Shown: in pieces, positions 6,944-14,341 of the stretch
Numbering within the stretch: the first letter of the stretch is position 1
How the letters are laid out: each line of letters opens with the position of its first letter
The notes under the pieces: generated by a model
Databases searched by the model: none
The model's input: only the letters and a program-made list of their open reading frames with translations
Told to the model about the DNA's origin: nothing
Translations under genes and position numbers: made by a program
DNA from: Bacteroidota bacterium
GTDB lineage: Bacteria > Bacteroidota > Bacteroidia > J057
Length of the DNA stretch: 19,294 nt
Assembly (NCBI GenBank): GCA_004292985.1
Contig: RDXT01000805.1
Span: 1-19,294 of the forward strand
Reading direction: 5' to 3'

Positions 6944-7372
6944 ATGCTGAAAGAATTTAAAGCATTTATCGTTCAGGGCAATGTGCTGGACCTGGCCATC
7001 GGTGTGATCATCGGCGCAGCCTTCGGCAAGATTGTCTCTGCTCTGGTGGACAAGGTTCTGATGCCTCCCATCGGCTATTTGCTCGGTGGCGTAAATTTCA
7101 GCGACCTGAAAATTGTGCTTGCTGCCGCTACGGCGGAAGTAAAAGACGCTGCGGGCGCCATCGCTGTGGCTGCCAAACCGGAAGTAGCCATCGGGTATGG
7201 CGCTTTTCTCCAGGCGATCATTGATTTTCTGATTGTAGCATTTGTGATCTTTATGGTGGTAAAAGCCTATAACAGCACCAAAAAGAAAGAAGTAGAAGCT
7301 CCTGCGGCCCCTGCAGGCCCGAGCGAAGAGGTGAAACTGCTCACCGAAATCCGCGACGCGCTGAAAAAATAA
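6944..7372 (+). CDS. mscL: Large-conductance mechanosensitive channel MscL
   Basis: The inner-membrane pentameric channel that opens under membrane tension and releases solutes during hypo-osmotic shock. MLKEFKAFIVQGNVLDLAIGVIIGAAFGKIV is the near-invariant N-terminal amphipathic helix and first transmembrane pore helix (about residues 1-43). A variable periplasmic loop rich in Ala and Lys follows, then the second transmembrane helix (GAFLQAIIDFLIVAFVIFMVVKAYN, about 85-109) and a C-terminal helical bundle, EEVKLLTEIRDALKK, after a Pro/Ala linker. At 142 residues it matches the family (E. coli 136). The start is set by the conserved N-terminus; the frame stays open to 6884 but those 20 residues are not part of the family. 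It is a single-gene unit with its own terminator. Confidence 0.97.
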   Translation: MLKEFKAFIVQGNVLDLAIGVIIGAAFGKIVSALVDKVLMPPIGYLLGGVNFSDLKIVLAAATAEVKDAAGAIAVAAKPEVAIGYGAFLQAIIDFLIVAFVIFMVVKAYNSTKKKEVEAPAAPAGPSEEVKLLTEIRDALKK

Positions 7373-7406
7373 TTCCGCTGCCGGGTTCAGGCATCCGGAA
7401 TCATCC

Positions 7407-7438
7407 AAAAAAGTCGTCCAAAGGGGGCGGCCTTTTTT
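7407..7438 (+). terminator. Rho-independent terminator of mscL
   Basis: GTCGTCC (7413-7419) pairs with GGGCGGC (7425-7431), using two G-U pairs, around the loop AAAGG. After one unpaired C come six T (7433-7438), which can also pair with six A upstream (7407-7412). The A-T flanks give the symmetric form of a terminator that could work in both directions. It lies 35 bases after the mscL stop and ends 31 bases before queG. Confidence 0.75.
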
Positions 7439-7469
7439 ATTTGCCATCCCCCCACCCTAACTTGCACCT

Positions 7470-8447
7470 GTGGACCGTCAGGAAATATCCCGCCGCATCA
7501 AACAAGAGGGCCAGCGCCTGGGCTTCGACCTGGTAGGGATTTCGCGGGCCGAATTTCTGGAAACCGAAGCGAAGCACCTCGAACAATGGCTCTCTGAAGG
7601 GCGGCAGGGGAAAATGGACTACATGGAGCGCCATTTCGACAAACGCCTTGATCCGCGCCTGCTCGTCGAAGGGGCAAAATCGGTGATTTCTGTCATTCAC
7701 AATTATTTTCCCGACGCCACCACACAGCCTCCCGGTGCCCCCAAAATATCGCGCTACGCCTGGGGCGAAGACTACCACAAGGTGCTGAAAACCAAACTCT
7801 ACGAGCTGTTTACGTTTATCTGCGCAGAAACGGGTAGCCCGCTCAATGGCCGGGTGTTTGTGGACTCCGCCCCGGTGATGGACAAGGCCTGGGCACGAAA
7901 ATCCGGGCTGGGATGGATCGGCAAACACACCAATCTGATCAGCCCGAAAAAAGGCTCCTATTTTTTTATCGGTGAAATTATCCTCGACCTGGAGCTGGAA
8001 TACGACGGGCCTGTGCGCGACTACTGCGGCACCTGCACCCGCTGCATAGACGCCTGCCCCACGGAAGCGCTAAGTCCTTATCAGATTGACGCTTCGAAAT
8101 GTATCTCCTACCTCAGCATCGAGCTGAAAGAAGAGACTCCGGCGGATTTTCACGGAGCGCTCGAAGGCTGGGCCTATGGCTGCGACATTTGCCAGGAAGT
8201 CTGCCCCTGGAACCGCTTCTCACAAGCACACAGCGAAGAGGCATTTAAACCCTTGACCCTGAATGGATTACCGATTCCCTCTCTGAGCGCGCAGGACTGG
8301 GAAGAAGTGAATGAACAGACCTTTAAACGGCTGGCCCGGAAATCGGCGATGGGCCGTGTGCGCTGGCAAAAATTCACCTCCAACCTCCGTCTGGCCTTCC
8401 GCAGCAGCCTCAGGGAAACACTACCCCCGGATAGTCCGACAGATTGA
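7470..8447 (+). CDS. queG: Epoxyqueuosine reductase QueG
   Basis: The cytoplasmic cobalamin- and iron-sulfur-dependent enzyme that reduces epoxyqueuosine to queuosine in the wobble position of GUN-decoding tRNAs. VDSAPVMDKAWARKSGLGWIGKH holds the conserved catalytic-Asp region near residue 131. Two [4Fe-4S] sites come from C186-x2-C189-x2-C192-x3-C196 (CGTCTRCIDACP), C211, and C238-x2-C241-x3-C245 (CDICQEVCPW). At 325 residues it is roughly 50-60 shorter than E. coli or B. subtilis QueG and stops soon after the second ferredoxin motif and a short helical tail, so it appears to lack most of the C-terminal HEAT-like part; compact forms are plausible in this phylum. The start is a GTG, with no better in-frame ATG near the family N-terminus. 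Its 3' end overlaps the opposite-strand SGNH gene by 38 bases. Confidence 0.95.
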   Translation: MDRQEISRRIKQEGQRLGFDLVGISRAEFLETEAKHLEQWLSEGRQGKMDYMERHFDKRLDPRLLVEGAKSVISVIHNYFPDATTQPPGAPKISRYAWGEDYHKVLKTKLYELFTFICAETGSPLNGRVFVDSAPVMDKAWARKSGLGWIGKHTNLISPKKGSYFFIGEIILDLELEYDGPVRDYCGTCTRCIDACPTEALSPYQIDASKCISYLSIELKEETPADFHGALEGWAYGCDICQEVCPWNRFSQAHSEEAFKPLTLNGLPIPSLSAQDWEEVNEQTFKRLARKSAMGRVRWQKFTSNLRLAFRSSLRETLPPDSPTD

Positions 8448-9735
8448 TCGGGGAAAGATGTGCACGATATGACACAAATTCATTAATTGCATCGATCCAG
8501 AGATTGGCCAGCCAGGCATTGCCACGGGGCGTGAGGTAAATGCCCTCAGTCGAAAAAACACCCCCTTCCATATATTCCCCTGAAAGGCGCAATCCATCTA
8601 CGGTAAGGCCCCTATCTAAGGCAGAAAACTCATGGTACAGATCCACCTGCGCAATCGCAGGAAACAAAAAGCCTGCATTTTTCAGCCCCACCACCGAATC
8701 GATCGCCGCATTATATCCACTGATAATCTCCTGTATTTCAAGCACTTCCTCCTTATCGAGCACCCACTGGTCCGGCAGCGGATTCTGCGGATGGAGGCCC
8801 AGGGAGCCTGGCATACCGTTCGCTGTGCCGATGGCATCTTTGGCAGGCAGCAGCAGGCGGTCGAGCAGGGTAGCTACGCGGGTCGTCCCGTCGTGGGTTT
8901 TGATATACACGTCCTGCCGGGCAGCGAGACAGTTTTCGATGGCTACAAACTGGGGGTTAATCGCCTCAAAATAAGGGAAGTAGGTGATGTCCGGGATGTT
9001 TCCCACGACCCCTTTCAGGCTGGGATCTCCCGCTGCAAACAGGCTGTCGAGCAAATAGGCATAGGCCCGGCCAAAATCCTCCACAGGGGTAGGCGCAAAC
9101 TCCGTACGGGTGGCGCCGCTCATGGCATAATCCAGCACGTCATGTACCCCCAGCCAGAGGGTAAAAAAATCGGGCTTGCCTTCCGAAGACAGACACACAT
9201 AGTCCGTGCAGCCGCCGGAATTCAGCCGTTTGAAAAAGATATTTCCGGTCAGAGAAGATGGGTTCAGCAACTGGCTTACCCGCAGGTGAGGGACACCCCG
9301 GTTATTCACAAAAACACCCGACTCCGGAGGATGGCCCCAGCCCGCAGTTGCTTCAAAATGAGCAAAGAGGGGTTCCGGTGCCAGAAAATCGCAGAGCGGC
9401 GGCATAAGCTTCACCACTTTCCGGAAGCCTGAGCCTGAGCCTGTTGCAGGATGTGTAACAAAATCCACGGGTACTGCCATGCTCAGCTGATTGGCCAGCA
9501 GATGGGCAAAGGAAACTTCCTGCGCCTCTTCATACAAGCCCACAGGGCTTCGCGATTCGGGAAGGCTGTTGCTCATGCCAGCCGTGTATCCGTCGCCCAG
9601 GGCCACATACCGGAAAGCGCGGATATCGCCCAACTGTGCTTTCTGCAGCACAGGCTCTGTCAGGCATCCCGAAAAAAATGCCGGTATCAGAAACAGCGAT
9701 ATGTATAAAGACTTTCGGGTAAATGTTCTACTCAT
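8410..9735 (-). CDS. SGNH/GDSL-fold lipoprotein, probably catalytically inactive
   Basis: A 441-residue exported lipoprotein with a signal peptide ending in the lipobox FSGC (lipidated C24). The fold assignment rests on block I, VALGDGYTAG (residues 44-53), block III, LGVHDVLDYAMSG (from about 195), and block V, STEGIYLTPRGNAWLAN (395-411), which line up with GDSLTAG, GxNDV and DGxHxTxxG of SGNH hydrolases. Every signature residue is changed: nucleophile Ser to Gly49, block III Asn to His198, and the D-x-x-H dyad to Glu397 and Tyr400. Active homologues are esterases or acylhydrolases, often encoded beside FadL/OmpP1-type transporters in Bacteroidota. Here that transporter gene lies 49 bases upstream on the same strand, so a binding or escort role for hydrophobic ligands is inferred. 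Start 9735 is chosen over 9768 for its ribosome binding site and signal peptide. Confidence 0.85.
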   Translation of the reverse strand: MSRTFTRKSLYISLFLIPAFFSGCLTEPVLQKAQLGDIRAFRYVALGDGYTAGMSNSLPESRSPVGLYEEAQEVSFAHLLANQLSMAVPVDFVTHPATGSGSGFRKVVKLMPPLCDFLAPEPLFAHFEATAGWGHPPESGVFVNNRGVPHLRVSQLLNPSSLTGNIFFKRLNSGGCTDYVCLSSEGKPDFFTLWLGVHDVLDYAMSGATRTEFAPTPVEDFGRAYAYLLDSLFAAGDPSLKGVVGNIPDITYFPYFEAINPQFVAIENCLAARQDVYIKTHDGTTRVATLLDRLLLPAKDAIGTANGMPGSLGLHPQNPLPDQWVLDKEEVLEIQEIISGYNAAIDSVVGLKNAGFLFPAIAQVDLYHEFSALDRGLTVDGLRLSGEYMEGGVFSTEGIYLTPRGNAWLANLWIDAINEFVSYRAHLSPINLSDYPGVVFP

Positions 9736-9740
9736 AGATT

Positions 9741-9748
9741 CTCTTTCC
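9741..9748 (-). promoter_or_regulatory. Ribosome binding site that sets the lipoprotein start at 9735
   Basis: On the - strand, GGAAAGAG is followed by five bases and ATG 9735. The in-frame ATG at 9768 would place 11 extra residues before the lipoprotein signal peptide. The site lies in the spacer after the FadL-like gene, fitting independent translation within one transcript. Confidence 0.45.
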
Positions 9749-9784
9749 GTATCTAATATCGCAAACAAAGCGGCATTCGTTGTG

Positions 9785-11029
9785 CTATTTGAAAGAATAT
9801 TTTATTCCGATGCCGCCCATGTTGCTTACGCTCTGATAGATTCCGCCAAAAACAGCAGGTTCAAACAGGCTGCTGCGCTCTCCGGTAAACTCATGCACGT
9901 AGCTGCAATCGAGTGTGAGTGCGCGCCAGAAGGTCATGCTAAAGCCCACCGTTAAGCCAATCCGGTCAGAATCAGGCAGTTCCGGAGTTACATAGCCTTG
10001 TGGCGAAGGTGAGCCGTCGTAGTACACCCCGCCGCGGATGAGCAGATTTTCGGTTACGATGTACTCTCCTCCGGCACGAAAGGAAAAGGTGTTAATGTAA
10101 TTGCGTTCGGGGTAGTCGAAAAGGCCGGAAACGGGTTTGGAGAGGCGGATGGGAACCGAGTCTATGCGGCTCCAGAGGGTCATATTCACATCGAGGGCAA
10201 GCAAAAAGCGGTCTTCTGCCTTAAATCCCAGCCCGGCATTGAGCACGCCCGGCAGGTAGATCTGCGAGCTGAAGCTCTGCTCCGGATAGAGGCTGCTGAG
10301 CGATTCGGGCACCACAAAGGTCGCTTTTCCGTTTTCGATGCGGATATGCATCGGCGATCGGTAGCTCAGTCCGAGGCTCAGGTGCTCATGTGGCTGCCAG
10401 TAGATGCCTGAATTCAGGCCCAGGCCCTGCCCGCCGCCCGAAAAAAGAGCCGAGGCATCTGTTCCGTTTACTCCGTCGGCCTGTATTGCCCGGCGGCTGA
10501 TCATGGTGCCCACCCCATAGACGATCCCCACGCCGACCGATAGCTCTCCGTTGATCTGGCGGCAGACCGAGGGCTGGATGAACAGCGTATTTACCCCGTA
10601 TTCCTGCGTGATAAACTTCCCTTTCCAGTCGTCGGGCCAGTCGCTTCCGCCCAGAAACGGATTGTTGATCCCGATTCCGAAGGCCCAGCGCTGCTTTTGC
10701 TCCGACAGGCGGGTGCGCAGGCTGGCATATACATAAATGGGCGAATAGAGCAGCGGCTCCATCTCCGAGAAATAAATGACGGGGGTCTGCGCCTGAAACT
10801 GGGTGCGGGGCCGCCACACATAGGCGCCAAACTGCACCGATGGCCGCGCAACAAACGCCAGCGCTCCCGGATTGGTAAACACCGAACTGCCATCGAGGGC
10901 CAGGCCCGTGCCGGTATGCGCCATGCCTGTCTGCCGGTGCCCGACCAGTTGAATCTGTATGCCTCCCGCACGCGCAGTGCCACAGAGCATGTACCCAAAC
11001 AAAAGGAGAGTCCAGTAGTGCCTTTTCAT
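9785..11029 (-). CDS. FadL/OmpP1/TodX-family outer-membrane transporter
   Basis: A 414-residue outer-membrane beta-barrel that in this family carries long-chain fatty acids or other hydrophobic molecules across the outer membrane. The signal peptide ends near ARA-GGI (about residue 22). The mature N-terminus GGIQIQLVGHRQTGMAHTGT, followed by SSVFTNPGALAF, is the conserved plug or hatch of the family (the Bacteroidota form has NPG where E. coli FadL has NPA). The rest shows alternating aromatic strands and ends in IGIKYSFK, a typical C-terminal barrel strand with a Phe for BAM recognition. The length fits the family (about 400-480). It is the first gene of a leftward pair with the SGNH-like lipoprotein. 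The preferred start is ATG 11029; ATG 11038 adds only MVT and cannot be excluded. The substrate is unknown. Confidence 0.9.
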   Translation of the reverse strand: MKRHYWTLLLFGYMLCGTARAGGIQIQLVGHRQTGMAHTGTGLALDGSSVFTNPGALAFVARPSVQFGAYVWRPRTQFQAQTPVIYFSEMEPLLYSPIYVYASLRTRLSEQKQRWAFGIGINNPFLGGSDWPDDWKGKFITQEYGVNTLFIQPSVCRQINGELSVGVGIVYGVGTMISRRAIQADGVNGTDASALFSGGGQGLGLNSGIYWQPHEHLSLGLSYRSPMHIRIENGKATFVVPESLSSLYPEQSFSSQIYLPGVLNAGLGFKAEDRFLLALDVNMTLWSRIDSVPIRLSKPVSGLFDYPERNYINTFSFRAGGEYIVTENLLIRGGVYYDGSPSPQGYVTPELPDSDRIGLTVGFSMTFWRALTLDCSYVHEFTGERSSLFEPAVFGGIYQSVSNMGGIGIKYSFK

Positions 11030-11140
11030 CGTTACCATACCATAAGACGGTAAATGTTGGTTTTTTGTCTCACATTTTCACATACCAAATTTTTACCCGC
11101 ATTATATTAATATTGTACTGTCAATCCTAAACTCCCTTGC

Positions 11141-11929
11141 ATGGTCAGAGGTAAAAAAGTGGTGGTGGTGATGCCCGCCTATAATGCGGCTCAAACGCTT
11201 GAAACTACGTACCGGGAGATTCCCATGGATGTAGTGGACGAGGTGATCCTGGTAGATGACCAGAGTCCGGACAATACCGTTGCACGCGCCCGCGAACTGG
11301 GCATCGCGCATGTGATCGTTCACCCCAAAAACCGGGGCTACGGCGGCAATCAGAAAACCTGTTATACAGAGGCGATCCGGCTGGGGGCTGATATTGTGGT
11401 CATGTTACACCCTGATTATCAATACACTCCGCTGCTGATCGAGGCGTTGGTCTATCCCATTGCAAACGGTCTCTTTCCGGTGATGCTGGGTTCGCGGATC
11501 CTCGGCAGAGGCGCTCTCACAGGCGGCATGCCCATGTACAAGTATATCGCCAATCGCTTCCTGACCGCTTTTCAAAATGTGCTGATGGGGCAAAAGCTGG
11601 CCGAATACCACACCGGCTACCGGGCTTTCTCGCGCGAGATCCTGGAGCGGCTGCCGCTGGAGGAAAACGACGACGATTTTGTGTTCGACAACGAAATGCT
11701 GGCCCAGATCGCCTGGGCGGGCTATATTATCGGCGAGGTAACCTGCCCCACCCGCTATTTTAAAGAGGCATCCTCCATCAATTTCCGCCGCAGCGTTACC
11801 TATGGCCTGGGTGTGCTGCGGGTATCTCTGCTCTACCGCCTCAACCGCTGGGGATGGCTCCGCTCCCCGGTGTTTGACCTTGAAAAAGGCCGTAAATTAC
11901 ATATCTCCCCTGTCCCAACTCCCTCATAA
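11141..11929 (+). CDS. Family 2 glycosyltransferase (dolichyl/polyprenyl-phosphate sugar synthase-like)
   Basis: A 262-residue GT-A-fold enzyme that adds a sugar from a nucleotide sugar to an acceptor, probably a lipid phosphate or glycan intermediate. VVVMPAYNAAQTL (8-20) and VDDQSPDNT (38-46) form the nucleotide-binding half. NRGYGGNQKTCYTEA precedes the metal-binding segment MLHPDYQYTP (88-97), where HPD stands in place of the DxD/DGD motif. The highly conserved block EYHTGYRAFSREILERLPLEEN, then DFVFDNEML, is the acceptor side. There are no transmembrane segments, unlike the longer ArnC or GtrB forms. This is a widespread single-domain family whose acceptor is mostly uncharacterised. The next gene is 36 bases away in the same frame. 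Confidence 0.9.
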   Translation: MVRGKKVVVVMPAYNAAQTLETTYREIPMDVVDEVILVDDQSPDNTVARARELGIAHVIVHPKNRGYGGNQKTCYTEAIRLGADIVVMLHPDYQYTPLLIEALVYPIANGLFPVMLGSRILGRGALTGGMPMYKYIANRFLTAFQNVLMGQKLAEYHTGYRAFSREILERLPLEENDDDFVFDNEMLAQIAWAGYIIGEVTCPTRYFKEASSINFRRSVTYGLGVLRVSLLYRLNRWGWLRSPVFDLEKGRKLHISPVPTPS

Positions 11930-11956
11930 CCCTTATTTCCCTCACAACCCCTATTT
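11921..11956 (+). repeat. 18-bp tandem duplication spanning the glycosyltransferase stop codon
   Basis: Two adjacent 18-base units, CCCTCATAACCCTTATTT (11921-11938) and CCCTCACAACCCCTATTT (11939-11956), differ at two positions, both C/T transitions. The first unit holds the TAA stop (11927-11929); the equivalent codon in the second is CAA. Because 18 is a multiple of three, the frame is kept through both units into the next gene's ATG at 11966. Confidence 0.85.
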
Positions 11957-11965
11957 CTCCTTCCT

Positions 11966-13636
11966 ATGAAAGCCGTCTTCCGCATCCTGTTACTCCTGCT
12001 CCTGCTGGGCGCTGCGGCCCTGGCCGGGTATTTTTTCCTGGATTTCGGCAAACAAAACCGGAAGCTGCTCAGCCTCATTCCCACGGATTTTGTCTATCTG
12101 ATCGAGTCCGACCAGCCCATCAAAGACTGGCAGAGCCTCAGCGAAAGTGATGTGTGGAAATACCTGAAGGGAAATGCGTTTTTTGGAGACATCACGGAGT
12201 CGGCAGACTACCTCGACTCGCTGCTGCGCGACAACCAGCGGATCATTGAAATGGTCGAACTCGGCGATATGTATATCTCTGCCCACATGATCTCAGCGCA
12301 GACCTATGACTTCCTGATTATCACCGACTTAAAAGAAAAAGGCAGCAAACTGACCAAGCTGAAACCTGCCCTGATTTCGCTGTTTAAAAGCTTTGGATAT
12401 AGCGTAAGTACGGGCAGCTATTACAATACGGACATTTACGGGCTGTATGATCCGGCGACAAAGGAAACGATCTATCTTTCGGCGCTGAATAATGCCCTGC
12501 TGGTTTCTTATACCGAGGCCCTGGTCAAAAAGTCTATCGAGCAATCAGAAAAACCCTCCATCGAAGAAGACAAAGACTTCGTGCGGGTGCGCTCCGAAAC
12601 CCGCCGCAGCGAGCAGTACACCCTGTACCTGAATTTTGCCCTGACCGACGCATTTCTGAAAGCCTATACCAGCGAAATGCCGGAAATGCTCGGCGGCCTC
12701 GGCAGCGCACTGGCCTTTTCTGCCATGGACCTCTCGATGCGCGACGACCGCATTTACATGGATGGCTACCTCAAACAGCTCGATTCTGCCGCCTCTTATT
12801 TTGCGATTTTTGGCGAAACGGGCAAAGGACGGGTGCAGGTACAGGATATTCTCCCAAACCGTACAGCCCTCTTTACCAGTGTCGGCTTCGATAATTTCAC
12901 TGATTTTTATGGCAAACTGAATGAAATGAATGCTGTGCGGGATCCGGAAGCCGCTAAAAGCATGGACAAAGACCTCAAACGCCTGGAAAAGCTCTTTAAA
13001 ATTGAGTTTGAACGCGATTTTTTCAGCTGGATGACGGAGGAGGTGGCTACGGCGGTCGTTCCCACGGACTCTGGTCCCGATCCGTACTACTATTATGCCA
13101 TGCTGCACTTCGATGACTTCGAAAAAGTGCAGGAACGTCTCGATTATGTAACCAAAAGGCTAGGCAAGTCTCCCCTGAAGTTTGAAGAGCTGGACTACCA
13201 GGGCTACAAAATCAAGTACCTCACCATGCGGGGCTTCTTTCAGCTGTTTTTCAAAAAGATGTTCTCCAAGATCGAAAAGCCCCACTTTACCTACATTGAT
13301 AATTATGTCGTATTCAGCAATGACACCACGGCGCTGCAACTGATGATAGATGCCTATCTGCAGGAAGATGTATTGAGCAGAGACCCTGATTATCAGTCTT
13401 TTCAGCGGGAATTTGCAGGCGAGTCGAATGTATTTGCCTATATCCGTACCGCTCATTTTTACGACTACCTCAACGGCACACTCGACTACGAGGCGCGGCG
13501 CGGGCTACAGAAAAACCAGGAATATCTCCGGAGTTTTCCGCACATCGGATTTCAGATCACGCCCTCAGGCGATATGTTTAAAACGCACCTCGAAGCGGCA
13601 TTCCGCAAAGCGGAGCCTGCGCTCAGTTCTCAATAA
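11966..13636 (+). CDS. DUF3352-like membrane-anchored protein, 556 residues
   Basis: A signal-anchor protein: one hydrophobic helix at residues 5-27, then a short basic stretch and a large domain presumably in the periplasm. The layout LLSLIPTDFVYLIESDQPIKDW, then internal segments such as LNNALLVSYTEALVKKSIEQ and YIDNYVVFSNDTTALQLMIDAYL, repeats the pattern of DUF3352-type proteins, where a 'value visible / score stored' motif occurs more than once. No catalytic motif is evident and the function of the family is not established. It is probably co-transcribed with the family 2 glycosyltransferase 36 bases upstream, sharing its reading frame. Its 3' end overlaps the opposite-strand gene by 14 bases. 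The family assignment is from memory of sequence style and needs a profile search; the gene itself is certain. Confidence 0.8.
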   Translation: MKAVFRILLLLLLLGAAALAGYFFLDFGKQNRKLLSLIPTDFVYLIESDQPIKDWQSLSESDVWKYLKGNAFFGDITESADYLDSLLRDNQRIIEMVELGDMYISAHMISAQTYDFLIITDLKEKGSKLTKLKPALISLFKSFGYSVSTGSYYNTDIYGLYDPATKETIYLSALNNALLVSYTEALVKKSIEQSEKPSIEEDKDFVRVRSETRRSEQYTLYLNFALTDAFLKAYTSEMPEMLGGLGSALAFSAMDLSMRDDRIYMDGYLKQLDSAASYFAIFGETGKGRVQVQDILPNRTALFTSVGFDNFTDFYGKLNEMNAVRDPEAAKSMDKDLKRLEKLFKIEFERDFFSWMTEEVATAVVPTDSGPDPYYYYAMLHFDDFEKVQERLDYVTKRLGKSPLKFEELDYQGYKIKYLTMRGFFQLFFKKMFSKIEKPHFTYIDNYVVFSNDTTALQLMIDAYLQEDVLSRDPDYQSFQREFAGESNVFAYIRTAHFYDYLNGTLDYEARRGLQKNQEYLRSFPHIGFQITPSGDMFKTHLEAAFRKAEPALSSQ

Positions 13637-14147
13637 ACTGACGCTGAAGCAGTTCCTCTTCAAAAAACAGTTTTTCATCCTCCATAATCGGACCGTGGGC
13701 GCGGCTCACCGAGGACAGGGTAAGGGTGATGCTTTCGTCGTGGGTCTGGACAAAGAGCTTGAGCACCCGACCCTCGACAGCGACCGAATAGCAGGTGATT
13801 TTCCCTTCGGTTGTTTCGCGGATCGAAGCACCCCTCGACATTTTTTCCATGTAGTCGAGGCAACTGCGCTGCACTTCCTTGGCCTTCTTGTGGTCGGTGT
13901 AGTTCCGCGTAATGGTCGTCGCATAGAGTTCCCCCTTGTCGAAGGCGTACTCCACATGCTTATTTTCATCGAGCACGGCGCGCACGCTGTGCATCTGGGT
14001 GTCTTCCGTCACCTCGACGATATATTCTTTGCTCCCCAGGAATTGTTTAACCTCCGCTTCGCTGAGGCCAAAAGGGATAAACAGGATATTCTGGGCTGCG
14101 ACCCACAGCGGGGCCATATGAGCGAGCAGCAGGTAGAGTTTTCTCAT
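13623..14147 (-). CDS. Unrecognised secreted protein, 174 residues
   Basis: I do not recognise a named family. From the ATG at 14147 the protein has a signal peptide (MRKLYLLLAHMAPLWVAAQ, cleavage near residue 18-19). The mature domain starts NILFIPFGLSEAEVKQFLGSK, a helix that resembles the opening of small Bacteroidota exported proteins; beta strands with EYIVEVTEDTQMH and HVEYAFDKGELYATTITRNY follow, then a helix containing RSCLDYMEKMSRGAS. Two Cys are present. No enzyme motif is visible. Starting at 14210 would bury the signal peptide and is rejected. It lies 194 bases downstream of the degenerate LytM lipoprotein gene on the same strand, possibly on the same transcript, and converges on the DUF3352-like gene with a 14-base overlap. 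Confidence 0.72.
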   Translation of the reverse strand: MRKLYLLLAHMAPLWVAAQNILFIPFGLSEAEVKQFLGSKEYIVEVTEDTQMHSVRAVLDENKHVEYAFDKGELYATTITRNYTDHKKAKEVQRSCLDYMEKMSRGASIRETTEGKITCYSVAVEGRVLKLFVQTHDESITLTLSSVSRAHGPIMEDEKLFFEEELLQRQFIEN

Positions 14148-14341
14148 GCGATGAAGGGTTTGGCGAGGGGTTGATGAATCGCAATCTGCACTCGTGGCGA
14201 CAACGTACATGCGGGGGGAAACGCAATGCTAAGATAGGAGCATTCGGAGAAATAGGAAAATCCCGGCTGTTAATTTATCCGTCAGTCGTAGAATATGTAA
14301 GAATGGAGCTGAAATAGAAAGAAATCGGGCCGCTTTTGGGA

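Noticed and set aside
8632..9432. 266-codon + strand frame opposite the SGNH lipoprotein gene
   Set aside because: No ribosome binding site, no recognisable domain, and the opposite strand encodes a lipoprotein with a signal peptide and SGNH landmarks.
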